Positions 15,156-22,873 of a stretch of DNA of 60,749 nucleotides are shown piece by piece. A model generated the notes under the pieces. That model saw only the letters and a program-made list of their open reading frames with translations, was not told the origin of the DNA and did not search any database. Position numbers and translations under genes: made by a program. Every line of letters begins with the position of its first letter. Position 1 is the stretch's first letter. The DNA comes from Hydrocarboniphaga sp. (GTDB lineage: Bacteria; Pseudomonadota; Gammaproteobacteria; Nevskiales; Nevskiaceae). Where the stretch lies: positions 1-60,749 of the forward strand of contig NZ_JAQGNT010000060.1 of NCBI RefSeq assembly GCF_028291725.1. Direction: 5' to 3'.

Positions 15156-17654
15156 CTAATCGAATGCCACGCGCACGGTGAGGCCGTAGCTGCGCTCATC
15201 ACCGGCGGTGCCGCCGTAGTCGCCCACGCCGTACAGCGCGTAGACCGCGCCGAGATAGTTTTCGTCGAACAGGTTGCGCACGAAGGCCGACACGTCCCAG
15301 CTGCGGGTCGCACTGCGCAGGCCGATGCGGGCGTTGGTGAGTTCGTAGGCGTTGATATAGCTGCCGCGGCCGTGCTCGACTGTGGCCCAGGCACCGCTGC
15401 GGTAGTAGTAGTCGACGCCGAGATAGCCGTCGATGCGGTTGAGCGTCGCGTGGCTGTATTCGAAGCCGGTGGTCGCGGTCCAGCGCGGCGCGTTGTACAG
15501 GGTTTCGCCGGACAGATCCTTGGTGTTGTCGCGCGTGTCTTCGTCCGGCGCATTCGGAAAGCTCAGCGTGATCGCCTGGTTGTACGCGGCGCCGGCACGC
15601 AGCATCAGCCCGGCCATCGCGTAGCCGTAGGCATCGAGTTCGGCGCCGCGCAGCCTGACCTTGCCGACATTCAGCAAATTCAGCTGGCGCGGGTTCGGGA
15701 TCAGCGTCTGCTCTTCGTCGAAAGTCAGCGCCTGGTAATTCTTGACATCGGTCTGGTACGCGGCGAACGACACCGACAAGGCGCGATCGAACAGCTGGCT
15801 CTTGACGCCGAGCTCGTACGACGTCGCCTCCTCCGGTTTGAACGTCGGCTTTACCGTGTCGCCGGTGGCGCCGAGATTGATGCCGCCGCCCTTGTAGCCG
15901 CGCGCGATCGAGGCATACGTCAGCACATTGCGCAGCGGGTGATAGCTCAGCGCGATCTGGCCGCTGTAGTTGCCTTCGTCGCGCTGGTTGTAGCGGGCGT
16001 AGTCGCCGCCGGCGACGCTGTCGATCAGGCCGTCATAGCTCAGCGCGCTGATATCGACGCCGAGCGCCTGCGCCAGCGCGTCGGACAATACATTGGTGAG
16101 TTGCAGCGGGCTGCAGCTGGCGCAGCCGCCGGAGCGCGAGCGCGTCACGCCGGCGTCCTTCCACTCGTGCGTGTAGCGCAGGCCGGTGGTCAGGTCGAGC
16201 TGCTCGCTCAGGTGCCAGTCGACCGATCCGAACGCCGCCGCGCTATGGCTTTTCTGATAGGTGTCGGTCAGCACCGTCATGCCGTCCAGCGCTTCCGGCG
16301 GAATCAGCGCGTACAGCAGCGGGCCGGTGTTGGATACGGTTGCGAACGGCAGCACGTTCTGGCGGATCAGGCCGCCGAAAGTCCAGCCGACCAGATCTTC
16401 ACCGAAGATGTTGCGCTCGTGGCCTTCGAGATGCTGGTACAGGTAAAACAGGCCCAAAACGCTGTCGAAATCGTCGAACTGCGATGCCAGCCGGATCTCT
16501 TCGCTGAACTGGCGATGGGTATTGGCGACGCCGGTTTCAGGTACCAGTTTCAGCGAAGTCGCGTCGTCGCTGTACGGCTTGAAACTCCAGTCGCGGTAGG
16601 CGCTGATGCTGGTCAGGCGATGCGCGTCGCTGACGTTCCAGTTGAACTCGGCCGAGATCGCCTTCTGCTCGACCTCGCTGTGAGTGCGCGTGTCGGAGTC
16701 GGTCTGGCGCTGGTACGGGTCGATCGGCGCGCGCGTGTATTCCATGTACTCGTCGCGCGCGCGTACCGCATCGCGGTAGATGATCAGCGGATACACGCAG
16801 CAGTCTTCGCTCTGGTGACCGTATTCGGCGATCAGGCGGCCGCTCAGCGTATCGGTCTGCGTCCACAGCAACTGTCCGCGCAGGCCTTGACGATTCTGGT
16901 TGTTGAGTTCCTTGCCGTCGTACCGATTCTCGATCTGGCCGTCCTTGTCGGTGGAATACGCGGTCAGCCGCCCGGCGAGCAGGCCGCCGATCAGCGGGCC
17001 GGTGAGGCTGCCGCGCAGCTGGCGGAAACCGCTGTCGCCGATACTGGCCTCGGCTTGTGCCTCGAAGTATTCCGCAGGCAGCTTGGTGACGATGTTCAGC
17101 GCGCCGGCGGTGGTGTTCTTGCCGAACAGGGTGCCCTGCGGTCCGCGCAGGACTTCGACGCGGTCCAGGTCGACGAGGTCGAACATCGACAGCCCCTGGC
17201 GGCCCAGGTAGACGCCGTCCAGAAACAGGCCGACGCTGCTTTCCATGCCGTCGTTCTGAGAGCTCGAGCCGAGGCCGCGGATGGTGTAGCTGGTCAGCCG
17301 CGCATTGGGCACGCTGACGGTCATGCCCGGCGTGCGCTGCTGGATATCCTGCGGGCGGAACAGGCCGGCGTTGGCAAGATCGTCGCCGTCGAGCACGGCC
17401 AGAGAAATCGGCACGTCCTGCGCGCGCTCCTGCCGGCGCCGCGCGGTGACCAGGACTTCTTCCAGCTGCACCGCTGCGCTGGCGCGCTCGCGTTCACGCT
17501 GTGGAGTAGCGGCGGCAGGCGTCGCGGGCTCCACCGGAATCGTGTCCAGGGCGTCGGCGGCCGGGTCGGCGGCATCCTGCGCCACGGCGTTGTTGCAGCT
17601 GAAGCCGAACAAGGCCGCGGTCAGCGCAAGCCGGGCCGGAGGCTTGAGCCGCAT
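15156..17654 (-). CDS. TonB-dependent outer membrane receptor (ceramidase operon)
   Basis: 832 residues. A signal peptide ends in NNAVAQ. A TonB box-like segment (EEVLVTARRR) leads into the plug domain (about 85-200: PISLAVLDGDDL, TIRGLGSSSQNDGM, RVEVLRGPQGTLFGKNTTAG). A 22-strand type barrel then extends to the end (YGLTVRVAFD). It takes up a large or scarce ligand across the outer membrane. The start ATG 17654 is 8 bases after the ceramidase stop, so the genes are co-transcribed. An upstream in-frame start would lie inside the ceramidase gene. Given its neighbours, the ligand may be a sphingolipid product or similar amphiphile. Confidence 0.93.
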   Translation of the reverse strand: MRLKPPARLALTAALFGFSCNNAVAQDAADPAADALDTIPVEPATPAAATPQRERERASAAVQLEEVLVTARRRQERAQDVPISLAVLDGDDLANAGLFRPQDIQQRTPGMTVSVPNARLTSYTIRGLGSSSQNDGMESSVGLFLDGVYLGRQGLSMFDLVDLDRVEVLRGPQGTLFGKNTTAGALNIVTKLPAEYFEAQAEASIGDSGFRQLRGSLTGPLIGGLLAGRLTAYSTDKDGQIENRYDGKELNNQNRQGLRGQLLWTQTDTLSGRLIAEYGHQSEDCCVYPLIIYRDAVRARDEYMEYTRAPIDPYQRQTDSDTRTHSEVEQKAISAEFNWNVSDAHRLTSISAYRDWSFKPYSDDATSLKLVPETGVANTHRQFSEEIRLASQFDDFDSVLGLFYLYQHLEGHERNIFGEDLVGWTFGGLIRQNVLPFATVSNTGPLLYALIPPEALDGMTVLTDTYQKSHSAAAFGSVDWHLSEQLDLTTGLRYTHEWKDAGVTRSRSGGCASCSPLQLTNVLSDALAQALGVDISALSYDGLIDSVAGGDYARYNQRDEGNYSGQIALSYHPLRNVLTYASIARGYKGGGINLGATGDTVKPTFKPEEATSYELGVKSQLFDRALSVSFAAYQTDVKNYQALTFDEEQTLIPNPRQLNLLNVGKVRLRGAELDAYGYAMAGLMLRAGAAYNQAITLSFPNAPDEDTRDNTKDLSGETLYNAPRWTATTGFEYSHATLNRIDGYLGVDYYYRSGAWATVEHGRGSYINAYELTNARIGLRSATRSWDVSAFVRNLFDENYLGAVYALYGVGDYGGTAGDERSYGLTVRVAFD

Positions 17655-17662
17655 ATCGCGTA

Positions 17663-19390
17663 TCACGGCGTGCGCGGCGCAGAGCGCAAGGCCAGCGTCG
17701 CGGCCGAGAATATTTTCTCGGGCGCGGATGTCAGCGTGCGCGCATGCGCGGGCTTCAGGCACTCGCGCAGCAGCCTGCGAAACTCAGTGCGGAACGCATC
17801 GTGCGTGCGGCTGCCGAAGGTCGTGTGCCCGCCTTCGTACTGCTGCTCCTGGTATTCGTGCCAGGTCGTGCAGTAGCCGAAATAGGAGTTCGCATAGCTG
17901 GCGATGACGACCTTGCGCACGCCCGCCGGCGCCAGCACGTCCAGGCTCAGCGCCTGCAGCTCCTGCCCTGCGACGGTGGTGATTTCGCCGGGGAAACCGA
18001 TGATCGCGAGTTCGCCGATGCGCATGAACTGCAGCGGCAGCACCACCGGCACCCAGGGTGTCTCCGCGAGCGCGCCGGCGCGATCCTGGCGCTGCATTTC
18101 GGCCAGCATCGGGTCCATCGCGCCGGGCAGCTTCTGACGATCGCACATGCCGAGCAGCACGCCCTCGGCGCTGTCGGTGACGATGATCTTGGGGCTCTGC
18201 GCGCGATACCGGTCCTGCGTTTGCGCCAGTGCCTGAGCACTCTCGTGTTTTGCATTGCGCAGTGCGCGGCGCTGGCTGAGTTTTGCGAGCAGGCGCACCA
18301 GGCCGGTGATCGGCTGATGGATGCCGGGCCCGTCGACCGGCGAGCCTTCGTAGAAAGCCAGGCCGTGACAAGGCGGCGTCGTATGCTCGCCGCTGCGGCC
18401 GTCGGCGAAATCGGGGTCGACGTGGATATCGGAGAAATCCTTGTTGACCAGCGCCGCGTCGAGCACGCTGCCTTGCAGCGCGTCGCTGGGGCCCATCGCC
18501 TGCAGCATCTTCCAGGCCTGCGCGCATTGCAGCTGGCCGTTGTACTCGGCGCTGGCGATCTCGTCCTGGTACTTGCCGCGCGGCCACTCGGGCCGGGTGT
18601 TGCCCTGTGCGTTGGGCGATACGTCGCCGGCGAAATGCTGGGCGAAGATCGCGACCGTGCCGGCGCCCATCTGCTGTTCCAGGTAGTCGGCGGCGTAGCC
18701 CTTGTTGTCGTAGCTCAGCAGCGACACGCGGCTGCTGATGCTGGTCGGATGCACGCCGAACCAGTTGATCTGGCCGATCAGCGCGCCGTCGCCGTCCTGG
18801 CAGACCTTGAGCAGCCACATGCGCCGGTCGATCGCCAGATGGGTCTGGTGATCGCCGAGCTTGTGCACGCCGGGATTGCGGTTGTACGCGGCCAGCGAGC
18901 GGTTGAAAGCGACGTCGACCTGGTCCGCAAAGCGGTCCACCGCGAACTGCAGCCGCGCCGGCCGGCGCGCGTTCCAGGCCGCGATCAGCGCGGCGGCGAG
19001 GCTGGCGACGATCGCGTCGAATACCTCGCTGCGAAAGCCGGGGACCGAGAAGTTGTAGAACGGATAGTGCGAGTAGCCGCCGGGGCCGCAATGCGTGTGC
19101 TGCGAGCACAGCATCAGGCGCTCGCTGCTCAGATGCCGTGCGCCGATCACCTGCTGCACGCGCTCGACGAGCGCGCGCTTGAGTTCCGGGAACACCATGC
19201 AGATTTCGGCCTGCGCGAAGAACAGCGCGCTGCCGCCGTCGCCGCCATCGTCGAAACAGAAAGCGCGGCTGTACAGTTTGGTCGATTGGCCCAGCACCCT
19301 GTGCTTGATCTGGCCGTAGCCAAGCATGCCGTAGCCGCGGCCGGGCACTACGATTTCTTCACGCGCGGCACCGGCTTGCAGCGAACTCAT
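17663..19390 (-). CDS. Neutral/alkaline ceramidase family hydrolase, leaderless
   Basis: 575 residues. Neutral ceramidases hydrolyse the amide of ceramide to fatty acid and sphingoid base at a zinc site. Visible family motifs are SQHTHCGPGGYSH (zinc His region), INWFGVHPTSIS (the conserved serine region), YDNKGYAA, GDVSPN, and the C-terminal NSYFGYCTTWHEYQEQQYEG. It has no signal peptide and lacks the C-terminal Ig-like domain, so it is shorter than usual and probably cytoplasmic. ATG 19390 is preceded by GGAG at 8 bases. It sits in an operon between the FAD oxidase and the TonB receptor. Confidence 0.88.
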   Translation of the reverse strand: MSSLQAGAAREEIVVPGRGYGMLGYGQIKHRVLGQSTKLYSRAFCFDDGGDGGSALFFAQAEICMVFPELKRALVERVQQVIGARHLSSERLMLCSQHTHCGPGGYSHYPFYNFSVPGFRSEVFDAIVASLAAALIAAWNARRPARLQFAVDRFADQVDVAFNRSLAAYNRNPGVHKLGDHQTHLAIDRRMWLLKVCQDGDGALIGQINWFGVHPTSISSRVSLLSYDNKGYAADYLEQQMGAGTVAIFAQHFAGDVSPNAQGNTRPEWPRGKYQDEIASAEYNGQLQCAQAWKMLQAMGPSDALQGSVLDAALVNKDFSDIHVDPDFADGRSGEHTTPPCHGLAFYEGSPVDGPGIHQPITGLVRLLAKLSQRRALRNAKHESAQALAQTQDRYRAQSPKIIVTDSAEGVLLGMCDRQKLPGAMDPMLAEMQRQDRAGALAETPWVPVVLPLQFMRIGELAIIGFPGEITTVAGQELQALSLDVLAPAGVRKVVIASYANSYFGYCTTWHEYQEQQYEGGHTTFGSRTHDAFRTEFRRLLRECLKPAHARTLTSAPEKIFSAATLALRSAPRTP

Positions 19391-19423
19391 CGGGTGCACT
19401 CCGTGCTTCGCCGCGCCACGAAA

Positions 19424-20734
19424 TCAGTCTCCGAACCAGCGCTGCAGCAGCGTATTGCTGAACAGGCCGTGCGGGTCCAGCTGCTTGCGCACGCGCTGGA
19501 AATCGTCCCAGCGCGGATACATCGCGGACAGCTCGCGCGCGGCCAGGCTGTGCATCTTGCCCCAGTGCGGCCGGCCGCCGTGATTGCGGAAAATCGCTTC
19601 GGCCGCGGCGAAATATTCCTGGTGCGCCATGCCGACGTACTGATGAACCGAGATCGCGACCGAGTCGCGCCGGTAGAACGGCGACAGCCAGATGTCGTCG
19701 GCGGCCACAAAGCGGTATTCCACCGGAAAATGCACCAGCACGCGCCGCCGCTCGACGTGCTCGGCAAGCTCGCGCAGCGCATCCGGTCCGCGCTCGGCCG
19801 GCAGCTCGTATTCCATCTCCTGGAAGCGCACCAGGCGCGCGGTCGAGAACGCGCGATGGCAGTCGGCGACCATCGTGCTCTCGTCGCTCTTGGTGACCTT
19901 GCCGATGAAGCGCGCGATGCCGGGCGCCCAGTCCGGATTCATCCGCGCCAGCCGCGACACCATGCCGAAAGCGCCGTTTTCGACCAGCAGTTCGACGGCG
20001 GTGGTCATGCCGCGCGCCGACTCCGGCTCGGCGGTCCAATCCATCAGCTTGACCAGCGTGCGCCGCGTATGCGGAATCCAGTAGAACTCGAAATGGCGAT
20101 ACAGCCGCGCCAGATCCGGCGCCTGCGCCAGGCAGTCGTCCAGATCCATTGCGCGCTTGATCAGCTTCAGCCGATACGCCGGCTGCAGCTCGATATCCAG
20201 CGCCGCGATCACGCCGAGCGCGCCGACCGATACCCGCGCCGCATCGTAAATCTCGGCGTTTTCGGTGGCCGAGCAGTGAATCGCGTCGCCGCTGGCGAGC
20301 ACCAGGTCCATGCCGCGCACCTGGGTCGAGATCGAGCCCAGTGTCGCGCCGGTGCCGTGCGTGCCGGTCGACACCGCGCCCGCCAGTGCCTGCTTGTTGA
20401 TGTCGCCGAGATTGGTCATGCCGAAGCCGCGTCGGGCCAGTTCCAGGCCCAGCGGTTTGAGCTGCGTGCCGCCGTAAATGTGGCCGACATGGCCGTCGAT
20501 GCGCGCGATGCCGCTGAGTTTATCGAGGCTGACCAGCGTGTCCGGGGTTTGCACCAGCGGCGTGAACGAGTGGCCGCTGCCGACGACGCGCAGCTGGCCG
20601 CGGCGAGCCGCGACGCCGCTGACCAGGCTTTGCAATTCGGGCACCGACGAGGGCGTGGCGAATGTCTGCGGTGTGAAGCGCACCGCGCCGGACCAGTTGC
20701 GCCAGGGCGTGCTATGCGGTTTTGTCGGGCTCAT
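19424..20734 (-). CDS. FAD-linked oxidase, aldonolactone/alditol oxidase type
   Basis: 436 residues, the size of L-gulono-/D-arabinono-1,4-lactone oxidases. The VAO-type FAD domain shows RVVGSGHSFTPL (near residue 50), whose His may carry covalent FAD. NKQALAGAVSTGTHGTG contacts the flavin. The family signature HWxK appears as PHWGKMHSL near residue 390. Relatives oxidise sugar lactones or primary alcohols of polyols; alditol oxidase can take an alcohol on to the acid. ATG 20734 is chosen because homology begins there; the open frame extends further upstream without meaning. It lies in the operon between the PLP enzyme and the ceramidase. Confidence 0.87.
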   Translation of the reverse strand: MSPTKPHSTPWRNWSGAVRFTPQTFATPSSVPELQSLVSGVAARRGQLRVVGSGHSFTPLVQTPDTLVSLDKLSGIARIDGHVGHIYGGTQLKPLGLELARRGFGMTNLGDINKQALAGAVSTGTHGTGATLGSISTQVRGMDLVLASGDAIHCSATENAEIYDAARVSVGALGVIAALDIELQPAYRLKLIKRAMDLDDCLAQAPDLARLYRHFEFYWIPHTRRTLVKLMDWTAEPESARGMTTAVELLVENGAFGMVSRLARMNPDWAPGIARFIGKVTKSDESTMVADCHRAFSTARLVRFQEMEYELPAERGPDALRELAEHVERRRVLVHFPVEYRFVAADDIWLSPFYRRDSVAISVHQYVGMAHQEYFAAAEAIFRNHGGRPHWGKMHSLAARELSAMYPRWDDFQRVRKQLDPHGLFSNTLLQRWFGD

Positions 20735-20810
20735 GGGGGAGATTCGCAGGACGGTTGGAAGCAGCTTCTCCGGGTGACGGTGGAAGGCAGGTGATCGGTA
20801 TCGTCGGACA

Positions 20811-22076
20811 TCAGAAGAAGCTCTGCAGCTGCCCGCGATAAGTCGGCACCTCGCCGACAATGCGCTCACCGCGGAACAGCAATATGCGCTCGAAGCGCTC
20901 AGCGAGTTCGCCGGCCTTGGCGTGGCGGAAGAACAGCGGGTCGCCGAGTGCCGGCGCAAATCCCGGCGCGAGTCCCGGCGGCAACTGCACCGGCGTCTGC
21001 ACTTCGCCGGCGCCCTCCAGATCAAGCAGCTTCATGCCGGCGGGCAGGAAAGGCCGCGGCAGGCGATCGGGGCCGGACGGCCCCGAGGCGACGTAGCCGC
21101 CGCCGGTGCAGGTGACGATGCCGGGCGCGGGCCGGCGGATCACCGGCAGCGCGAAGAACACCGCGGCCTGGTGGCGGAAGTGGCCGAAGTAGTCGAACAG
21201 CGCCGGCGCATACAGCCCCGAGCCGGCCGCGGCTTCGGTGACACTGCTGTCCGCGGCGGTATCCTCGAGGCTGCCGGTGCCGCCGCCGTTGACGAACTCC
21301 AGCGCGTGTCCCGCCGCCTTCAGCGCGGCGACCACGGCCTGGCGGCGCGCGTGGATCTCGCGCAGCGAGCGGCGCTTGAGCGTGCGTATCATCAGGTTGC
21401 GCAGGCCGGCGCCGGGCACCCGGTCCTGCAGGCCGGCGATCTGGCTCTCATAGCCCATCAAGCCGACCAGTTGCAGCGTGTCGGCGTTGGCGCTGATGAA
21501 GCTCGCGATTTCGAGCGCGGCGGCGACGTCGCGCACCGGCGAGCGGCGCACGCCGAACCACAGGCCCGGCACCGAAGTCGACATGTCCAGGTCCAGTGCC
21601 AGCCGATAGCATGCGCCGTGTTCGCGTGCCTGCGCCGCGATCAGCCCGCACTGCTCGATGCTGTCGACCATCAGGGTGATGCGCTTGCCGCTGCGCAAGG
21701 CATCGGCGGCGTGCGCGAGTTCGACCGTATCGACCGTCGGATACGCGACCAGCAGGTCGTCGAAGCCTTCGCGCGCCAGCCACGCCGCTTCACGCGCGCT
21801 GTAGCAGAGCAGGCCCCGGAACTGCGGCGACAGCGCCATCACGCGGCGCAGGATCTCGGTGCAGCGGATCGACTTGGTGCCGAGCCGGATCGGCAGGCGG
21901 CCGGCGCGCCGCAGCATCGCCTGCGCATTGGCCTCGACCCGATCCAGGTCGAGCAGCATCAGCGGCAGGCTGCGGCCGGCGACCAGCCGCTTCAGGCGCT
22001 GGTAGTAGGCGTCGTCGTCGGCGACGGCCGCAGCGACAAGCTTGCCGCCGAGGGCCCCGGACTCAGGCCGTGACAT
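20811..22076 (-). CDS. PLP enzyme of the alanine racemase/D-threonine aldolase fold
   Basis: 421 residues, annotated in relatives as amino acid deaminase/aldolase. An N-terminal alanine-racemase-type barrel has LMLLDLDRVEANAQAM and the probable PLP lysine in RLGTKSIRC (near residue 67). The C-terminal beta domain has the metal-binding-like stretch GDPLFFRHAKAGE typical of D-threonine aldolases. Such enzymes cleave beta-hydroxy-alpha-amino acids to glycine and an aldehyde. ATG 22076 lies inside the end of the TetR gene (14-base overlap), with AGGA 8 bases upstream, so the two are translationally linked. Confidence 0.8.
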   Translation of the reverse strand: MSRPESGALGGKLVAAAVADDDAYYQRLKRLVAGRSLPLMLLDLDRVEANAQAMLRRAGRLPIRLGTKSIRCTEILRRVMALSPQFRGLLCYSAREAAWLAREGFDDLLVAYPTVDTVELAHAADALRSGKRITLMVDSIEQCGLIAAQAREHGACYRLALDLDMSTSVPGLWFGVRRSPVRDVAAALEIASFISANADTLQLVGLMGYESQIAGLQDRVPGAGLRNLMIRTLKRRSLREIHARRQAVVAALKAAGHALEFVNGGGTGSLEDTAADSSVTEAAAGSGLYAPALFDYFGHFRHQAAVFFALPVIRRPAPGIVTCTGGGYVASGPSGPDRLPRPFLPAGMKLLDLEGAGEVQTPVQLPPGLAPGFAPALGDPLFFRHAKAGELAERFERILLFRGERIVGEVPTYRGQLQSFF

Positions 22077-22680
22077 CGGGCAGATCCTGCTCGGCAAGCG
22101 CGCTCAGCAGCTGCACTACGCGGGCTCGCTGCACGGCATTGAACGGCGATATCTGGAACAGCTCCATCAGCCACAGGCCTTCGGTGGCGACATGCGCGAG
22201 CGCGGCGCGGTCGAACGAGACGTCGCCGGAAATGATCTCGAAGCGCTGGCTGAAATAGCCGGCAACGCGCTGCAGCAACTCCGGGCTGCCGTTGACCACC
22301 GCGACCAGCGCGCCGGACACGCGGTCGTCCTCGTCGGGATCGCGCACCGAGTTCATCACGTAGGCCTTGAGTGCGCGGCCGGGCTGGTCGGGCAGCTCGG
22401 CGGCGATGGCCTCGCTGGCCTGGCGGTTGTGCGAAGTCAGGCGCTCCAGCAGGGCTTCGAGCAGCGCCTCCTTGGTCGGGAAGTTGTACATCACGCCGCC
22501 CTTGCTGGCGCCGGCGCGCCTGGCCACGGCGTCCAGCGTGAGCTTGCCGGCGCCCTGTTCGAGCGCGACCGCGACGGCGGCGTCGAGCATGGTTTCGCGC
22601 GAGCTGGGGCGCCCGCGCGGCGCCTGCGGGGGCTTGGCTGCAACGGGTTTGAGCGCAGCGGTTGTAGGTTTTGCCGACAT
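22063..22680 (-). CDS. TetR-family transcriptional regulator of the ceramidase operon
   Basis: 205 residues. A basic, Pro-rich leader is followed by the TetR helix-turn-helix (ETMLDAAVAVALEQGAGKLT, then LDAVARRAGASKGGVMYNFPTKEALL) and a helical ligand-binding domain. First gene of the six-gene minus operon. A longer reading from an ATG at 22716 would put the first codons inside a 30-bp operator-like palindrome, so I start at 22680. It probably represses its own operon, and perhaps the divergent ceramidase at 22874, until a lipid ligand binds. Confidence 0.92.
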   Translation of the reverse strand: MSAKPTTAALKPVAAKPPQAPRGRPSSRETMLDAAVAVALEQGAGKLTLDAVARRAGASKGGVMYNFPTKEALLEALLERLTSHNRQASEAIAAELPDQPGRALKAYVMNSVRDPDEDDRVSGALVAVVNGSPELLQRVAGYFSQRFEIISGDVSFDRAALAHVATEGLWLMELFQISPFNAVQRARVVQLLSALAEQDLPDVTA

Positions 22681-22692
22681 GGGCCCTGTTGA

Positions 22693-22722
22693 TTTACTGT
22701 ACCGACTGGTCGGCACAGTAAA
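22693..22722. promoter_or_regulatory. TetR operator-like palindrome
   Basis: Half-site TTTACTGTACCGAC faces GTCGGCACAGTAAA across a TG centre. The match is 13 of 14 positions. It lies 12 bases upstream of the TetR start codon and 151 bases from the divergent ceramidase start, a natural autoregulation site. Confidence 0.75.
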
Positions 22723-22754
22723 TGCTCGGGAAAGCTGCAGTCAAGACGGCGGTT

Positions 22755-22833
22755 GTAGGTTGGGGTGAGCGCAGCGAACCCCAACATCGGCGCGGTACGA
22801 ACGTTGGGGTTCGCTGCGCTCACCCCAACCTAC
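22755..22833. repeat. Palindromic repeat family D, copy 1
   Basis: Facing arms GTAGGTTGGGGTGAGCGCAG with an ATCGGCGCGG centre form a hairpin of about 79 bp in the divergent intergenic region, between the TetR operator and the ceramidase lipoprotein gene. A single-arm relative lies at 40185-40220. Confidence 0.88.
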
Positions 22834-22873
22834 GGGGTACGGGCTCGTGGTGGCGTGGAAGGGAGATACAGCG

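Noticed and set aside
15045-17876. A 943-residue open frame on the plus strand opposite the TonB receptor and ceramidase
   Set aside because: Its translation is Arg/Ala/Val-rich without any family motif, and the opposite strand encodes a clear receptor. It is a shadow frame of GC-rich coding DNA.
17744-20794. A 1016-residue plus-strand open frame across the ceramidase and oxidase genes
   Set aside because: Same reason: the minus strand carries well-recognised enzymes, and the plus translation has shadow composition.
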